Source of the DNA: Eucommia ulmoides
Lineage: Eukaryota; Streptophyta; Magnoliopsida; Garryales; Eucommiaceae
Assembly: GCA_016647705.1 (NCBI GenBank)
Contig: JAENRU010000185.1
Coordinates: 62,001 to 126,000, forward strand
DNA length: 64,000 nucleotides
Reading direction: 5' to 3'
The stretch's first letter is position 1, and each line of letters begins with the position of its first letter. Both the position numbers and the translations under genes were made by a program. Shown piece by piece: positions 20,903-45,975 of the stretch. The notes under the pieces were generated by a model. The model saw only the letters and a program-made list of their open reading frames with translations, did no database searches and was not told where the DNA came from.

Positions 20903-21458
20903 GGTGGCGTTTGGTAACCGTTTCTGTTTCCATTCCAGCAGTGGGATGGAAATTTTAATTTCTTCTTGGGAGTAAAATCGCGTTTGGTAACGATAATTTT
21001 TTTTTTTTTGGGAAGAGAATTGTGTTTGGTAACGATTTTATCCTAATTTTTTTTTTTTTTGGTCTAACGGTGGTGGCGCCGTCGCTGGCGACGCGGACGG
21101 CAGTGGCTCCCGCCGGTGCCAGCGCCAGCCCGACAGCGGTGGCGGGTGGGTGACAGTGGCAGGAAAAATTCCGGCCGGGCGGTGACCGGCGACAGTCGCC
21201 GGAGATGGCCGGCGGCGGCGAACGGTGGTCGGCCGGCGGGTGAACAGTGATAATGTGTTTTGGAAATAAAATGAGAATAATGAGAAACAACTTTTTTTTG
21301 TTTCTCATTTCTTAAGAAAAAAGTGAGCACAATTCTCAAATGTGAATGAAATGGAAACAGAAACAAAAATTACCAAACGCTATTCCCAAACAGAATTCCC
21401 AAAAAATCTGGGAATGAGATGGGAATTTTTGGAATGGAAACAGTTACCAAACGGGGCT
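20903..21458. mobile_element. Long-TIR PIF/Harbinger-like nonautonomous element, copy 3
   Basis: The left end GGTGGCGTTTGG and right end CCAAACGGGGCT are TIRs of the same family as 3682-4506 and 4685-5301. The GC-rich core (21060-21250; GGCGG, CCGGCC) matches the core of copy 2 but in the opposite orientation. Flanking trinucleotides (ACA and AGT) differ, so the TSD is lost or a border is off. There is no transposase. Confidence 0.75.
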
Positions 21459-21849
21459 AGTAATTTGTCATGTTTTGATTTGATTAGTATATGTTTTTGT
21501 TTCTACAAACAAATCGAAATAAAAATAAAAATATGGGGAAAAATGTTTATATTGTGCTCTTAAAATGTTAGAACAATTTTTGGAAATCATTTTTTTCCTT
21601 CATAAATTTCAGTTTAAAATTTATTTTAAAAAAAATTCAGAAATCTAGAAGAAAAATATTTTTAAATTTGAATTTTTTGGCATGGGCTCCAAATTTTACA
21701 GGTATCTAGAAGAGAAATATTTCAAATGGGCGCTTTTAAAGGGAACTAAGCCCAACGAGGACTCACGGGCCGGGCTGAGCTCAACCCCACAATAACATAT
21801 GATCTTTGGTATCAATAACAAGGGCAAAATACATTTTTAGCCTATAATG

Positions 21850-22036
21850 TTTTTTTTTTTTTTTTTGTATTGTTCACGATTGTCCCCACGCTCACACAGG
21901 GTGTAAGACTAATCTCGTTTGGGATTCCATAACTACTCTTCTCAACAAATATTTTTTCGTAGGTTCGAAGTCTTGATTTTACAGAGATCTCTCAACTACT
22001 TTAACTCAAACGTGTCTTACTGCTTGAGTCATATTA
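21850..22036 (-). mobile_element. tRNA-derived SINE, full-length copy on minus strand
   Basis: Read on the minus strand it has an A-box-like TGACTCAAGCAGT, a B-box-like ACTTCGAACCT, the body 'CCCAAACGAGATTAGTCTT' with 'CACCCTGTGTGAGCGTGG', and a 17-base A tail (the T run at 21850-21866). The order and spacing match the plus-strand copy at 33372-33558. 'TTTTAGCC' occurs on both flanks and may be part of the target duplication. Confidence 0.75.
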
Positions 22037-22953
22037 TGTTGGTTTTAGCCGGAGTCTTTATTTTTTGTTTCAATTGAATTTCTAAATATTCCAATTGGTA
22101 GCATTCAAGTCTCTAGATTAACTTTTTGCCAATAAAATCAAAATTTTACTCACTTTTTCCTCTTTTCTTTCTTTATTCTATAATTTTTTAAAAGATATAT
22201 GCCTCTTATCTTGTCTAGCATCAAATCTTCCTTATCATTTATAAAATACCAGTTAACCCTTCTGACTCTTTCTTTTTTTCTTTTAAGAAAGACATAAATA
22301 ATCTTCTCTTATTTGAAAAAAATATATTTTTATTTTTTAAAAAATTCACTCACACTCTTGTTTTAAAAAAATATTTTTTACTCCGATTTTTTGAACAATT
22401 AAATTTACTCTCCAACTCCACAACTCTACCGGCGGGGGAGAGTTAATTTTTTTATTTGCTAAAACATAGGTGAAATAAATATATTTTTAAAAATAGGTCT
22501 AGCGTAAAAAGGTAAAGGAAAAAAAATTTAAAATAGATTTTACATATTTCAATTTTTAATTATTTTAAATTGTTAAGGATAAAATTGTCATTATAATAAA
22601 AATTTCAATAATTTTTTATTTATGGGAGAACTAAATAATATTTGACAAAAAATGATAAAGAGTTAACCGGTATTTTATAAATGATAAGAAAAAATTATAA
22701 TTTTACAGACAAAGGATATACGTGATAAATATTCAGATTTTAAAACTATACCCGATTCTTTTACCTTGAATATTTTTTTAAAAAATGAAATAAAAAATAA
22801 AAGGAACAAAAATATCCCTATTATTCTAAAAATGAAGTGTATTGTTTTTTATTCATTTCTTTCTAACAAAAAAAAATTCAATGTAGGGGAGTGCGTCTTT
22901 AAGATTGTCCGGTAAGATGATTAGTCGAGGTGCGCATAAATTGACCCAAACAC
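22037..22953. other. AT-rich DNA, no gene seen
   Basis: Apart from two copies of a 'AACCGGTATTTTATAAATGATAA' type phrase in opposite orientation (about 22235-22260 and 22660-22690), which may mark the arms of a degenerate foldback element, nothing is recognised. Confidence 0.4.
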
Positions 22954-23528
22954 TAGGGGTGTGCAACGGATCAGATCAATCCGCCAAACCCGCCCAAACC
23001 ACCAAACTCACACGCTCAAAAAACCCGTCCAATACTAACTTGCGCATTGCATGGGTATTAAATCTTGAAACCCGCACATGTATGGGCGGGTTACGGTTTG
23101 ACCCATGTTCTTATGGGTTCAACCCGTTTGCCCGAGTAGATACAAAACGAGGCCGTTTTAGACTTTATTGCTCACGTTTGTAATTTTTTTCCTATTTTTG
23201 TGATGGTTTACAAATTACATTATAGTGGTTTTTGTTTTTTTTTTTTTTTTGTTATTATAATTTTGTTGCAATTTTTCTACAAATTTGTTATAATGTAATG
23301 GTTTTTCTTTAACAATCCACTGTTCTAATTAGTCTAGCCTGAAAATAAGCTCAACCCGTACACTATTGGGTAGCCCACGGTTTAAACTAACAAACCCGCA
23401 CTATCCAATCCACCCTAACCCATACATCATTGGGAGGTCCACAGTTCAAACTAACCCAACCCGCCTAGTATTGATTTGGTTTGCATTTTTAGCCCAATTC
23501 GTCCTAATCCGCCCGCTGCCCACCCCTA
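22954..23528. mobile_element. hAT-type MITE, 'TAGGGGTG' family
   Basis: The left end TAGGGGTGTGCAACGG and right end TGCCCACCCCTA are inverted repeats. The flanking octamers are CCAAACAC (22946-22953) and CCGGACAC (23529-23536), matching at 6 of 8, as expected for an aged 8-bp hAT target duplication. The interior has repeated 'AACCCGC' words in both orientations and no transposase. The left end resembles that of the hAT remnant at 45976. Confidence 0.75.
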
Positions 23529-23719
23529 CCGGACACACCTTACCTTAAAATGTAAAAGTAAATAATAAGAAAATTTAATTGCTATCAGTTAAGAACTTCA
23601 AAGTTAGGGGCGTATTTGTGTAATTTCATCTTCTGTTTTCCGAAATCGGAAGTTAAAAGCTGAAACTATAAACTGTAAAATACAGGTGTCTCGGATCTCT
23701 CAACCTCACTCACGGATTT

Positions 23720-23849
23720 CCTTCGCCCGCCATTTTCTTTCTCTTTCAGCTTCTCTCTCTACAATGTAATCTGTATATGTGTGTAGATTCATCTGTGTAC
23801 TCCTTCGAAGGCCATATGTGTTGTCGATTCTGAGATAGAGGATTGAAAG
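23720..23849 (+). promoter_or_regulatory. Putative leader of the BAM2-type gene
   Basis: A pyrimidine-rich stretch (TTTTCTTTCTCTTTCAGCTTCTCTCTCTAC, 23733-23762) precedes the start codon by about 90 bp. This is typical of plant 5' UTRs. I see no clear TATA box at a fixed distance, so the transcription start is not defined. Confidence 0.4.
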
Positions 23850-30801
<6,952 letters not shown>

Positions 30802-31060
30802 CCTTCAAGAGGAAATAGCGTCGAATTGCATATTTCCAGGTAAGACAACATTGACATTTTCCTCTTCTGTCGAAGCCATTTGGAGATCTGAAATCACCAT
30901 TTCATTCTGCTGGGAAATGGCAAGAGGTTGAGGGGAAAGAAAATGGTAAAAGGGAGAGGGAAGGAAATGTTCTCCTAGTTTTTGTTTGATTGTGTAGTGA
31001 GTTGTACATGTAGTTGTGTATATCTTTTTTAAAAGCATGAGCTTCACCATCTTTTACATG
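30802..31060 (+). other. Probable 3' UTR of the BAM2-type gene
   Basis: Follows the TGA at 30799-30801. The sequence is of mixed composition and holds TGTA-rich words near 31005-31025 of the kind found in plant polyadenylation regions. The end is not defined. Confidence 0.35.
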
Positions 31061-33371
31061 CACATGTTCTGTTTGGTTGTGAGGCCACTTTGACCTTCAA
31101 TCACTTAGGCTGCGTTTAGTAGGTTAGAATAGAATGGAATTACAATAGAATTGGAATTACTATAGTAATAAAATAGATTACCATATGTTTGATGACAAAA
31201 GGATTAAATATGGTATTGAAATGATCATTCTCGTTTGGTTAGTGTTGGGAATAAATCAGAAATGTAATAAAGTTTCTACTTGAAAATATACAAAAAAAAA
31301 AATTCAAATAAAAAGTATTCGAACGTAAACCAAATTAAGTTCCAGATAAGATGCTATATATGCACATATATAAGAGAGATAGAGGAGAATAGGAGGAGGA
31401 GATGGTGAACAAGGGGTGGGGGATCGGTGAGAACTGGCGGCGGGTGAGGGGTGGTGGTACCACTGGGGGTTGGGGGGTGGGGGGGAATTTGGCACAGACA
31501 ACCGACGTCGGTGTTGGATTCTCAATGGAGAATGTGGTGTAGGGACGAGGGAAATGTAAAAAATAAAAGATAAAAAAATTAATGGATATATGTGTTAGAA
31601 ATGTAAAGACTAAAATAGTAGTTTGATTAAATTTCAAAAGGTAAAATTATAATTTAATTAAATTTCGTTTCATTCCAATGTTTGGATAATATTTGGTCGT
31701 GTTTTTTGGCTGATGAATGAATAAAATTTATTATCAAATCCTTAAACATCCAGTAAAAACATCACAAAAATAATTTGAGTATCATGTTTCTCATGCCACT
31801 TACATTTTTAAAACAACGGAATCGAACTCGAACAAACTTCTATTCAAACAAAATTGAGAGATTTCATCCATAATAATTTGCCATTTCTGTTGGGGAAATT
31901 TTACATAATTAAATAATTATAAATTAAATAATAAATAAATATCACATGCAGTTTCAACCCCTTTAAATATATAAGGACATCAATATTTAAATAAATAAAA
32001 ATTTAAATAAAAAAAGAGAAAAATATATATCTAGTGGATCGAGACATATAAACACTGTTTTAAGAAGGGATATACTCCCTCTATACACAACGATCTAGGG
32101 AGTCAATGTGCAAGCAAGACATTTCTGTATTGAATCAATCGCGAGCCTTTTTGCCTGTAAATGATCAAATATATATGTAAAATATCAATTCTCTCTGTTT
32201 CTATGGCTCAATAGAATCATACTCATTATATAACATAATATCATGTTTTTTTCTCAACTTTTCTCTATATTTCTCCATATCGCTCTATATATTCTTTCAT
32301 CTTCACACACATATTCATTTTTTTTGGCCACTTGTCATGTTGACACACGTGTATTGAATTTGTTTCCTTTTTTAAGAAGGAAAGAATTTCAACCGCATAT
32401 TTATCTATTTATTTATTTACACTAATTATTCATCTGGAAATAAAAAAAAATATTAATTATATCCCAAAATTTTTAAAATTTTATTTTAAATGATTTAATA
32501 ATCCCTAAACTTTTGAAAGTCAAAATTAAAATTAACATATTAACCCTTTAAAGTTAAACTTTTAAATACCCTAATAATCCCGAAAATTTTCAAGGTAAAA
32601 TTTAAATAGCACAATGAACCCCATTATTTTTCTAAATGTTTTAAAATGCAACTAAAAATATACATGTGCAAAAATTAGGTTTTAGAAAAACCCCTTCTCC
32701 CAAACAAAGTATTTTATATTTTTTTAATTTATTTTTTATCGTCCTATGTTTCTGCTAATAGAAACATTGCCATCATAACGATTAAATATAATTATGTTTT
32801 AATGATTATTTTTTTAATTGTGAATAAAATTTTAAGAATGCAACTTTTTTTTATTCTTGTTTGTCAATTTAGTTTTGTCATCTTAAATTGTCACTAAATA
32901 TATCTATACGATAAGATAGAACCGGTTTAAGAAACCTTAATATTTTTGTCGTCCGATATCCTGTGACTATATTGATTTTTATTCATGGTCAACTATGTGT
33001 GATTTTATCAAGATGTATATATTTGATTGATTAAGTGTATTTTTCTATGAAGATGGATCTCCATCCACAACAAATATTATTTATCCGAAAGTTTACTGTA
33101 ATTGTGTCAAATTATAGTATTTAAATTTCTACTAAAAATTCTTGAGTTACTAAAAAATATGACATAAATATTTTACTATATTGATACAAATTTTAATTTA
33201 ATTTATCGTTTATAATAATTTTATTGTGTTTTACACTTTCTTTATTTTAAAATTGTATTTTTAAGCATGAACATACACGTCAGTTCCAGTATAAAATGAA
33301 TACACACAATCTAAAATTTATATAATAAAACAGAACATAATATATTTTGTCTCACACATTTTGGCTACACA
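31061..33371. other. Intergenic spacer between the two BAM genes, left part
   Basis: No gene is visible. At 31108 a phrase AGGCTGCGTTTAGTAGG resembles a transposon left end, and 31395-31510 is G-rich (GGGGTGGGGGATCGGTG) within AT-rich DNA. An exact CACACGTG octamer lies at 32344-32351. Two 'ACCCTTTAAAGTT'-type AT-rich blocks follow (32450-32900). Confidence 0.4.
32344..32351 (-). promoter_or_regulatory. CACGTGTG octamer (BZR1-BAM response element-like), between the BAM genes
   Basis: The plus strand reads CACACGTG, the reverse complement of CACGTGTG. This octamer has been reported as the preferred site of Arabidopsis BZR1-BAM proteins. It lies 1.5 kb past the BAM2-type stop and about 3.4 kb upstream of the BAM7-type leader. 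A single octamer can occur by chance; function is only inferred. Confidence 0.3.
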
Positions 33372-33558
33372 CCAACATAATATAGCTCAAGTAGTACGGC
33401 CCACTTGAGTTAAAGTAGTTGAGTGGCCTCTGCAAAGTCAGAGGTTCAATCTTGCGAAAAAATATTTGTTGGGAGGGAGAGTCACGAATCCCGAACGAGA
33501 TTAGTCTTACACCCTGTGTGAATGTGGGGGACATTCGTGGGTATAAAAAAAAAAAAAA
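33372..33558 (+). mobile_element. tRNA-derived SINE, full-length, with 12-bp target duplication
   Basis: The tRNA-like head has an A-box-like TAGCTCAAGTAGT at 33382 and a B-box-like GGTTCAATC at about 33444. The body carries 'CCCGAACGAGATTAGTCTT' and 'CACCCTGTGTGAATGTGG', and the element ends in a 14-base A tail. It is flanked by perfect 12-bp direct repeats TTTGGCTACACA (33360-33371 and 33559-33570), direct evidence for retroposition. Two relatives are at 6830 and 21850. Confidence 0.9.
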
Positions 33559-33570
33559 TTTGGCTACACA

Positions 33571-35500
33571 TTTTAAGGCACGAATTGAGGCATCGATTGA
33601 AGACTATTCATGGAAATACACATTAAAATTCAATATTAATGAAAAATATTTTTATTTTTTAATTTTAGCTAGATTTGTTAATAAAAAATATTTAGTTTTC
33701 ATTTATTTATGTTTCTATATATGAATATAAGGGAAAATTACACTTTTGGGCCCTAAAATTTGGGGCGAGTCTTTATATGGTTCCTGAGGTTTACAACGTT
33801 ACACATTAGTCCCTCAAGTTTTATTTTTGTTTCCAATATTGTCCAATTACAAATTTGTTAACGAAATCAGATGAAATGCCATTAGAATACGGGTACTTTT
33901 GTCAATTTTTTCTTTCTTTAAATTTAGATGATTTTTTAAATAGATCTTCCAGAGGTCTCATATTTGGTCCCTTATAATGTAACTTATCTTCAATTTAGCC
34001 AACCAAAATTTCAGTTACGAAAATTAGACGGATTCCATTAATTTTGGCTATTTTCAAATTGTAATAGAGGTTGGATTATTTCTTAGTTTTAATAGAGTTG
34101 GTAATAGATTATTTTAATTTCAGTTGAGAGAATGAGTGTGAGATTCGAGCTAATTTGGTAATTTTTTATTAATAGAATGAGAAATTTTGTTGCTATCATG
34201 TAATTTCTACCCGAAAAGTGTGGGTACTTTTCAATTATTTTTTATTATTCTAATTTACGATTTTCAATTAGAGGTTACACGAGAACTTCTATTTTTTGTT
34301 TGTTAATTTCAGAAATTTGATTTATCATATGATTTATTTATTTTTTGTAGGAGTGACAATATTTCGTTGCTAGATAAGTTAATTTTAGAAGTGGGATTGT
34401 GATAGATTTTTTTTTATTTTATTTTTTTGGATGGGATACCATAGTTTTTATTTTTCTCTATTTGGAGGTAACGATTAAGCACAACTATCACGATTTAATT
34501 GTATAATATTAACTGTGTTAATTTACTGGTGTAAAGTTTGTTTGTTATTTTGATTACGTTTAGAGAATTTATCGTTTTCAGTATTTTGAGGTCTATAGCT
34601 TTTAGTTTCTTGATTTTAATTTTAATAATAGTCTATATAATTTTTAGTGTTATGATTATCGTACGCCATTATTTGTCAATTTATATTATATTTAATTTCT
34701 TTTGGGGATTCTCTTATCATAATCTAGTCCAACTGAAATTAATATTACCAGATTCTATTGAAATAAAAAGGTTTTTTAACACGATAAATGCACAAATAAT
34801 CTCAATATCACATTGAATACTGATACAATCGAGAATAATGGAAAATTTAAATCAAATGATGCAAAATTACTGTTAAAGTTTTTTTTTTTTGCTCTTGCCA
34901 TTTGGATTTCTTTCAATCCCATTTTGATGTGTAATAAACGCTGATTATTATACTTAAATTGGTGGAATTGTATGCCTTAAATTAGATTAAATATTTAAAC
35001 TACATTTACTGTAGCTTTTGTTATATTTTGGAATTGAGTTCAACTATGACATTTTGCGATGATAATCATCGAAATAAATAGTTTTTTGTTTTTGTAGTTT
35101 TAAATTTGGTATATTTTAAATTAAAATAAATATTAAGTAATTGATTTCTGATTCCACTTTTCTATTTTTCTTTTGTTCTAAAATTTTCTAGTTTTTGTGT
35201 TTAATTATTTCTACAGATGATCAATAAGTATCATAACTCATTTTTTAATTTTTTTTAATCAGTATTGACAACAAAAAAGACCAGTAAAAATATTTTCGCT
35301 TACTTCTCTTGTCGTATTATTTTATTTTATTTTTTAGTTAAATTATAATTTTTTGGAATTTTATTTTTACTTCTCGATTATACGTGTATGAGTGATGACG
35401 GTGTCTGAGGCTCAATTAAAAAAATAAAATTATTTTATATTAAAATTATTTTTAAAATTATAGCCTTCAGACATGGGTTATATGCTATAATTTATTTTTT
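33571..35500. other. Very AT-rich spacer upstream of the BAM7-type gene
   Basis: No gene is seen. At about 33730-33850 the phrases 'ACACTTTTGGGCCCTAAAAT' and 'TTAGTCCCTCAAGTTT' look like one side of a MITE of the family bordering 41438-41826. The open frame at 34538-34816 is an artefact of composition. Several T homopolymers occur near 35500-35530. Confidence 0.45.
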
Positions 35501-35639
35501 TTATTTTTTTTATATAATTTTTTTTTTTTTTCCCACACATTCCACGTCTTATTACAGTCACATAATTGTTGCCTCCGGGCCCCAGACGCACCCATACGAA
35601 TCTCGTGGGTCTTGGGCCCCACTGATTAGGGGCACGTAC

Positions 35640-35715
35640 AGTACGTGTGACTCGCACGTAACCAAGATAAGGCTCCGAACGCTTCATCCGTGCCAACCAC
35701 GATTCTCACACGCGT
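35640..35715 (+). promoter_or_regulatory. ACGTG-rich segment in the BAM7-type promoter
   Basis: Within 75 bp there are GGCACGTACAGTACGTGTGA, CGCACGTAAC and CACACGCGTG. TACGTGTG (35642-35649) matches the CACGTGTG octamer at 7 of 8 positions, and CGTGTG occurs on both strands, which fits the BZR1-type CGTGYG core. The segment lies just upstream of a leader-like CT-rich stretch (CCTCTCTCTCTCTCC, 35743-35760). Binding is not shown. Confidence 0.4.
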
Positions 35716-35719
35716 GAAA

Positions 35720-36097
35720 AACGAAACCCTAGTTTTACCCGTCCTCTCTCTCTCTCCTCCGCCGGACTTTCGCCGGGAAACTCCCGACCGAAAACTATTT
35801 TCACTTTCTCCGATTCTGACATCTCTTTTGATTCAGTTTCGTATAGGTGTCGGCATGTATTAACTTTTTTTCCGGCTCCTTCGCCGGAATATTCTCTCAC
35901 GCCCCCCTAGCCCGGTGTTTCGCGCAGATCTGTTTCTCTGGAGGTTTGATTAGGGTTTAGGACCATGTTTGGAAGTGGAAAGTGAGGAAAATGGAGAAAT
36001 TCAAGTGTCCGTGGCGTCGAGTTTTCGGAAGACTCGAAATTGTTTTGTGCTATCAAAGATGACTTCTTCAGGTTGCTGAAATGGGCTCTTGATGTCG
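35720..36097 (+). promoter_or_regulatory. Probable 5' UTR exon of the BAM7-type gene with short upstream ORFs
   Basis: A CT-rich leader leads to a GT donor at 36098 (GATGTCG|GTAATA), and an acceptor TTTCAG at 36624-36629 lies 29 bp before the start codon, suggesting a 532-bp 5' UTR intron. The exon contains upstream ATGs: 35965-35985 (6 codons), 35991-36062 (23 codons), 36059-36079 (6 codons) and one near 36081 (3 codons). Such ORFs often lower translation of the main frame. Transcript ends are inferred. Confidence 0.45.
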
Positions 36098-36658
36098 GTA
36101 ATATTTTGCTCTATCATTTTTTTTTACATTGATTTTTTTGAGTATCGCCTTTTGATGTTAAAACTGTTCATGTGAACTCAATTTAGTAAGTACTTGTTTG
36201 GCATAGTACTAGCTTTCATAACAATTAACGTTAAATAAAGCTTTTTTATGCTTCATCATTTTCAACTCTTTTCCCTTTTTTCAAGGCGTAAAATGATGCT
36301 ATTTTTGCTTGTAAATGAACCATTTTTACTTCTCTACGGATGTCAAAGCAATGCATATCAGCCATGGTGATTGCTTTCTTCTTAATTAACCTTCTGTTCG
36401 GAACTAACAAGGATAAAGACGAAATCTATATAGGATATGGTGTTATAATTCATTTTATAGCAGAAAATTCTAGAGTTACCATGGTTCAAAAATTCAACTA
36501 TATGTGCATATTCTTGGGAATTTTTGAGAAGTATGCTAACTGTGCATGAAGATTCTGTTAATGATTTCATTTGTAAATTCATAAAATATAGGTTGAAACA
36601 TCGAGTTCTTTCTAAGTTGGACATTTCAGGGTTATTAAGAGAAAAGCGAGGGTAAGTT

Positions 36659-44067
<7,409 letters not shown>

Positions 44068-44243
44068 TTCAAATGATAAACCAGGTTCTGATCTGATCTT
44101 GTGTAACATATCTATTTTGCGGCAAAAATCTGCCTGGGGGATTTTTAAGCTATTAGTATAGTATTCCGATACAAGTGTAAATGAAACGAAAAAAAAAAGG
44201 AAAAAAAGCCGAATGGCAGGCAATTTATGTAATCAATTCTTTA

Positions 44244-44392
44244 GGAGTCCGTTTGGGTTTGGGTTAGGTATTTGAAGAAAGAATATGATTTAAAACGGGG
44301 ATTTCTAAAATTGGACGAAGGAATTTTTTTGAAGTAAAAATTTATAAATCCCTTTTTTTTTTAAATCAAATTCCTTCTTACCCAAACGCACC
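44244..44392. mobile_element. Tourist-like MITE with TTA target duplication
   Basis: This 149-bp element has ends GGAGTCCGTTTGGG and CCCAAACGCACC, flanked by TTA on both sides (44241-44243 and 44393-44395). The AT-rich arms are complementary (AAGAAAGAATATGATTTAAA; TTTAAATCAAATTCCTTCTT). It lies just past the BAM7-type stop codon, probably in or next to the 3' UTR. Confidence 0.8.
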
Positions 44393-44679
44393 TTAGGAGT
44401 CGCGAACCTTAGCAGTAGGCTATCAGGTTAGGTTCTAGCATTGAGTTGTTCTTGTATCTGAACCATTAGCCTTGGCCGAATTATTTAACCCTGTTGGGGG
44501 CAATCAGACAGTTGAATTCAATGTCAGTATATAATCATAGTTATGATATTCATTGATTGAAGTTAAGATTTGATGATTATGATGCAAATTGTTTCCATGT
44601 AGTTGAACTTTTGTGCCAATTTTGTTCTCAATGTTTTTTTTTCCTCTCTTTTTTTTTTTGCCAAAAAAGGGTCCATTTA

Positions 44680-45397
44680 GGTGGCGTGCGTTTGGTTAGT
44701 GTTACTGTGTTTTTCAGTTCCTACTTCCAAAAATCTGGGATGAGAAAAAAATTTGTTTCTGTTCTGGAATATTCTAGAAATAGAAACATGTTTGGTAACG
44801 ACCGTTGTCCTAAAATTGTTTCTTTTAATTTACAAGAACAGAAACAAGAAACATATTTGGTTGCAATATTTTTTTTTTCCCTTTGTGTGGTGGTGGTGGT
44901 GATAGCCAGCGTGGTAGTAGTGGGAATAGTTTTGTGGAAGCGAATAGGAATCAACATTTTTTTTGTTTCTCAGTTTCGTACGGATTTCAAGAATTATTCT
45001 CTAAAATTTTGGGAACAGACACGTGCTTGCCTAACATTTTTCTGTACATTAATTCTAAAATTTTGGGAGCAAGAACATAAATCAAGAAAGGGAAATAGTA
45101 GGATAAGGGAATTCTTATTTAGTATCAAAATTAGAAATATGCAACACTAAGGTGACTTTTGTTGATGATTATGTTTGTGTACATGAATCATGGGAATAAA
45201 ACAATTTATTTTTGTTTTGCTTTCAGATTTTTTTAAGAACAGAACAAATTGATTCCTAAGTTTTAATTCATGTTACAAGGTTTCTAGACAAGAAATTGAA
45301 ATCTAATAATAGAGAAAATGTGCCATCTATTTTTGTTTTTTGTTATTTTGCTCTCAATTTTCAGAGAATAGAAACAATATCTAAACGCGAAGTAACC
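44680..45397. mobile_element. Long-TIR Tourist-like element, degenerate
   Basis: The left end GGTGGCGTGCGTTTGGTTAG follows TTTA. The right end (CTAAACGCGAAGTAACC) is an imperfect inverted match followed by TAG. Subterminal words 'GTTTGGTAACGACCGTTGTC' resemble those of the 3682 family. A 197-codon frame inside (44557-45150) is low-complexity and not a gene. Confidence 0.5.
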
Positions 45398-45975
45398 TAG
45401 AGTTGTTACTATGATACCATAATAACAATTCAAGAATCATTCTTGGGGGTGTGTGGCCTAAAATAAACAGGTTGTGTTTTGTATTTTATTTGTTAACCCG
45501 TAATACGTTATTTGATCATGTTTGAACACGATTTTTATATCGTATTTTGTATTATCAATTAACGTGACACAATAAGTGGTACAAAATTAATTGATCAATT
45601 TATTTTATTTGTTTGTATCAATAATCATAAAATAAATTTAATAAATGAAAAAAAAAGGTTTTTCTTCTAATATAAATAAATTAAAAGAGATATGAAAGCA
45701 AATGAGAACAAAACTAATAAAATAGATCAAAACAATGTTTCATGGTGTAAAATTATAGATGAGCTCCTTTCAAATTCAACCTTTCCATTTTAAATATGCT
45801 CAAAAAGATATTCATGGTGAATAACACCTTAAAATTTAATTATCATAATTTACATCAACTAAAATTAAATAATAATTTTCAAAATTAATCCTCTACATAT
45901 TCTATTCTATGTAAATAGTACATAATTTTTGCATCAACAAAAAGAAATAGTAAGAATGAGAAAGATAAAGAACTA
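45398..45975. other. AT-rich intergenic DNA, no gene seen
   Basis: Nothing is recognised except short A-rich runs. Confidence 0.45.

Noticed and set aside
21950..21990. tRNA-like B box (GGTTCGAAG)
   Set aside because: It belongs to the SINE head; there is no full cloverleaf or acceptor stem, so it is not a tRNA gene.
34538..34816. 92-codon plus-strand frame, very hydrophobic (Ile/Phe/Leu-rich)
   Set aside because: It lies in extremely AT-rich spacer; the composition alone gives Phe/Ile/Leu codons. There is no leader, splice or family signal.
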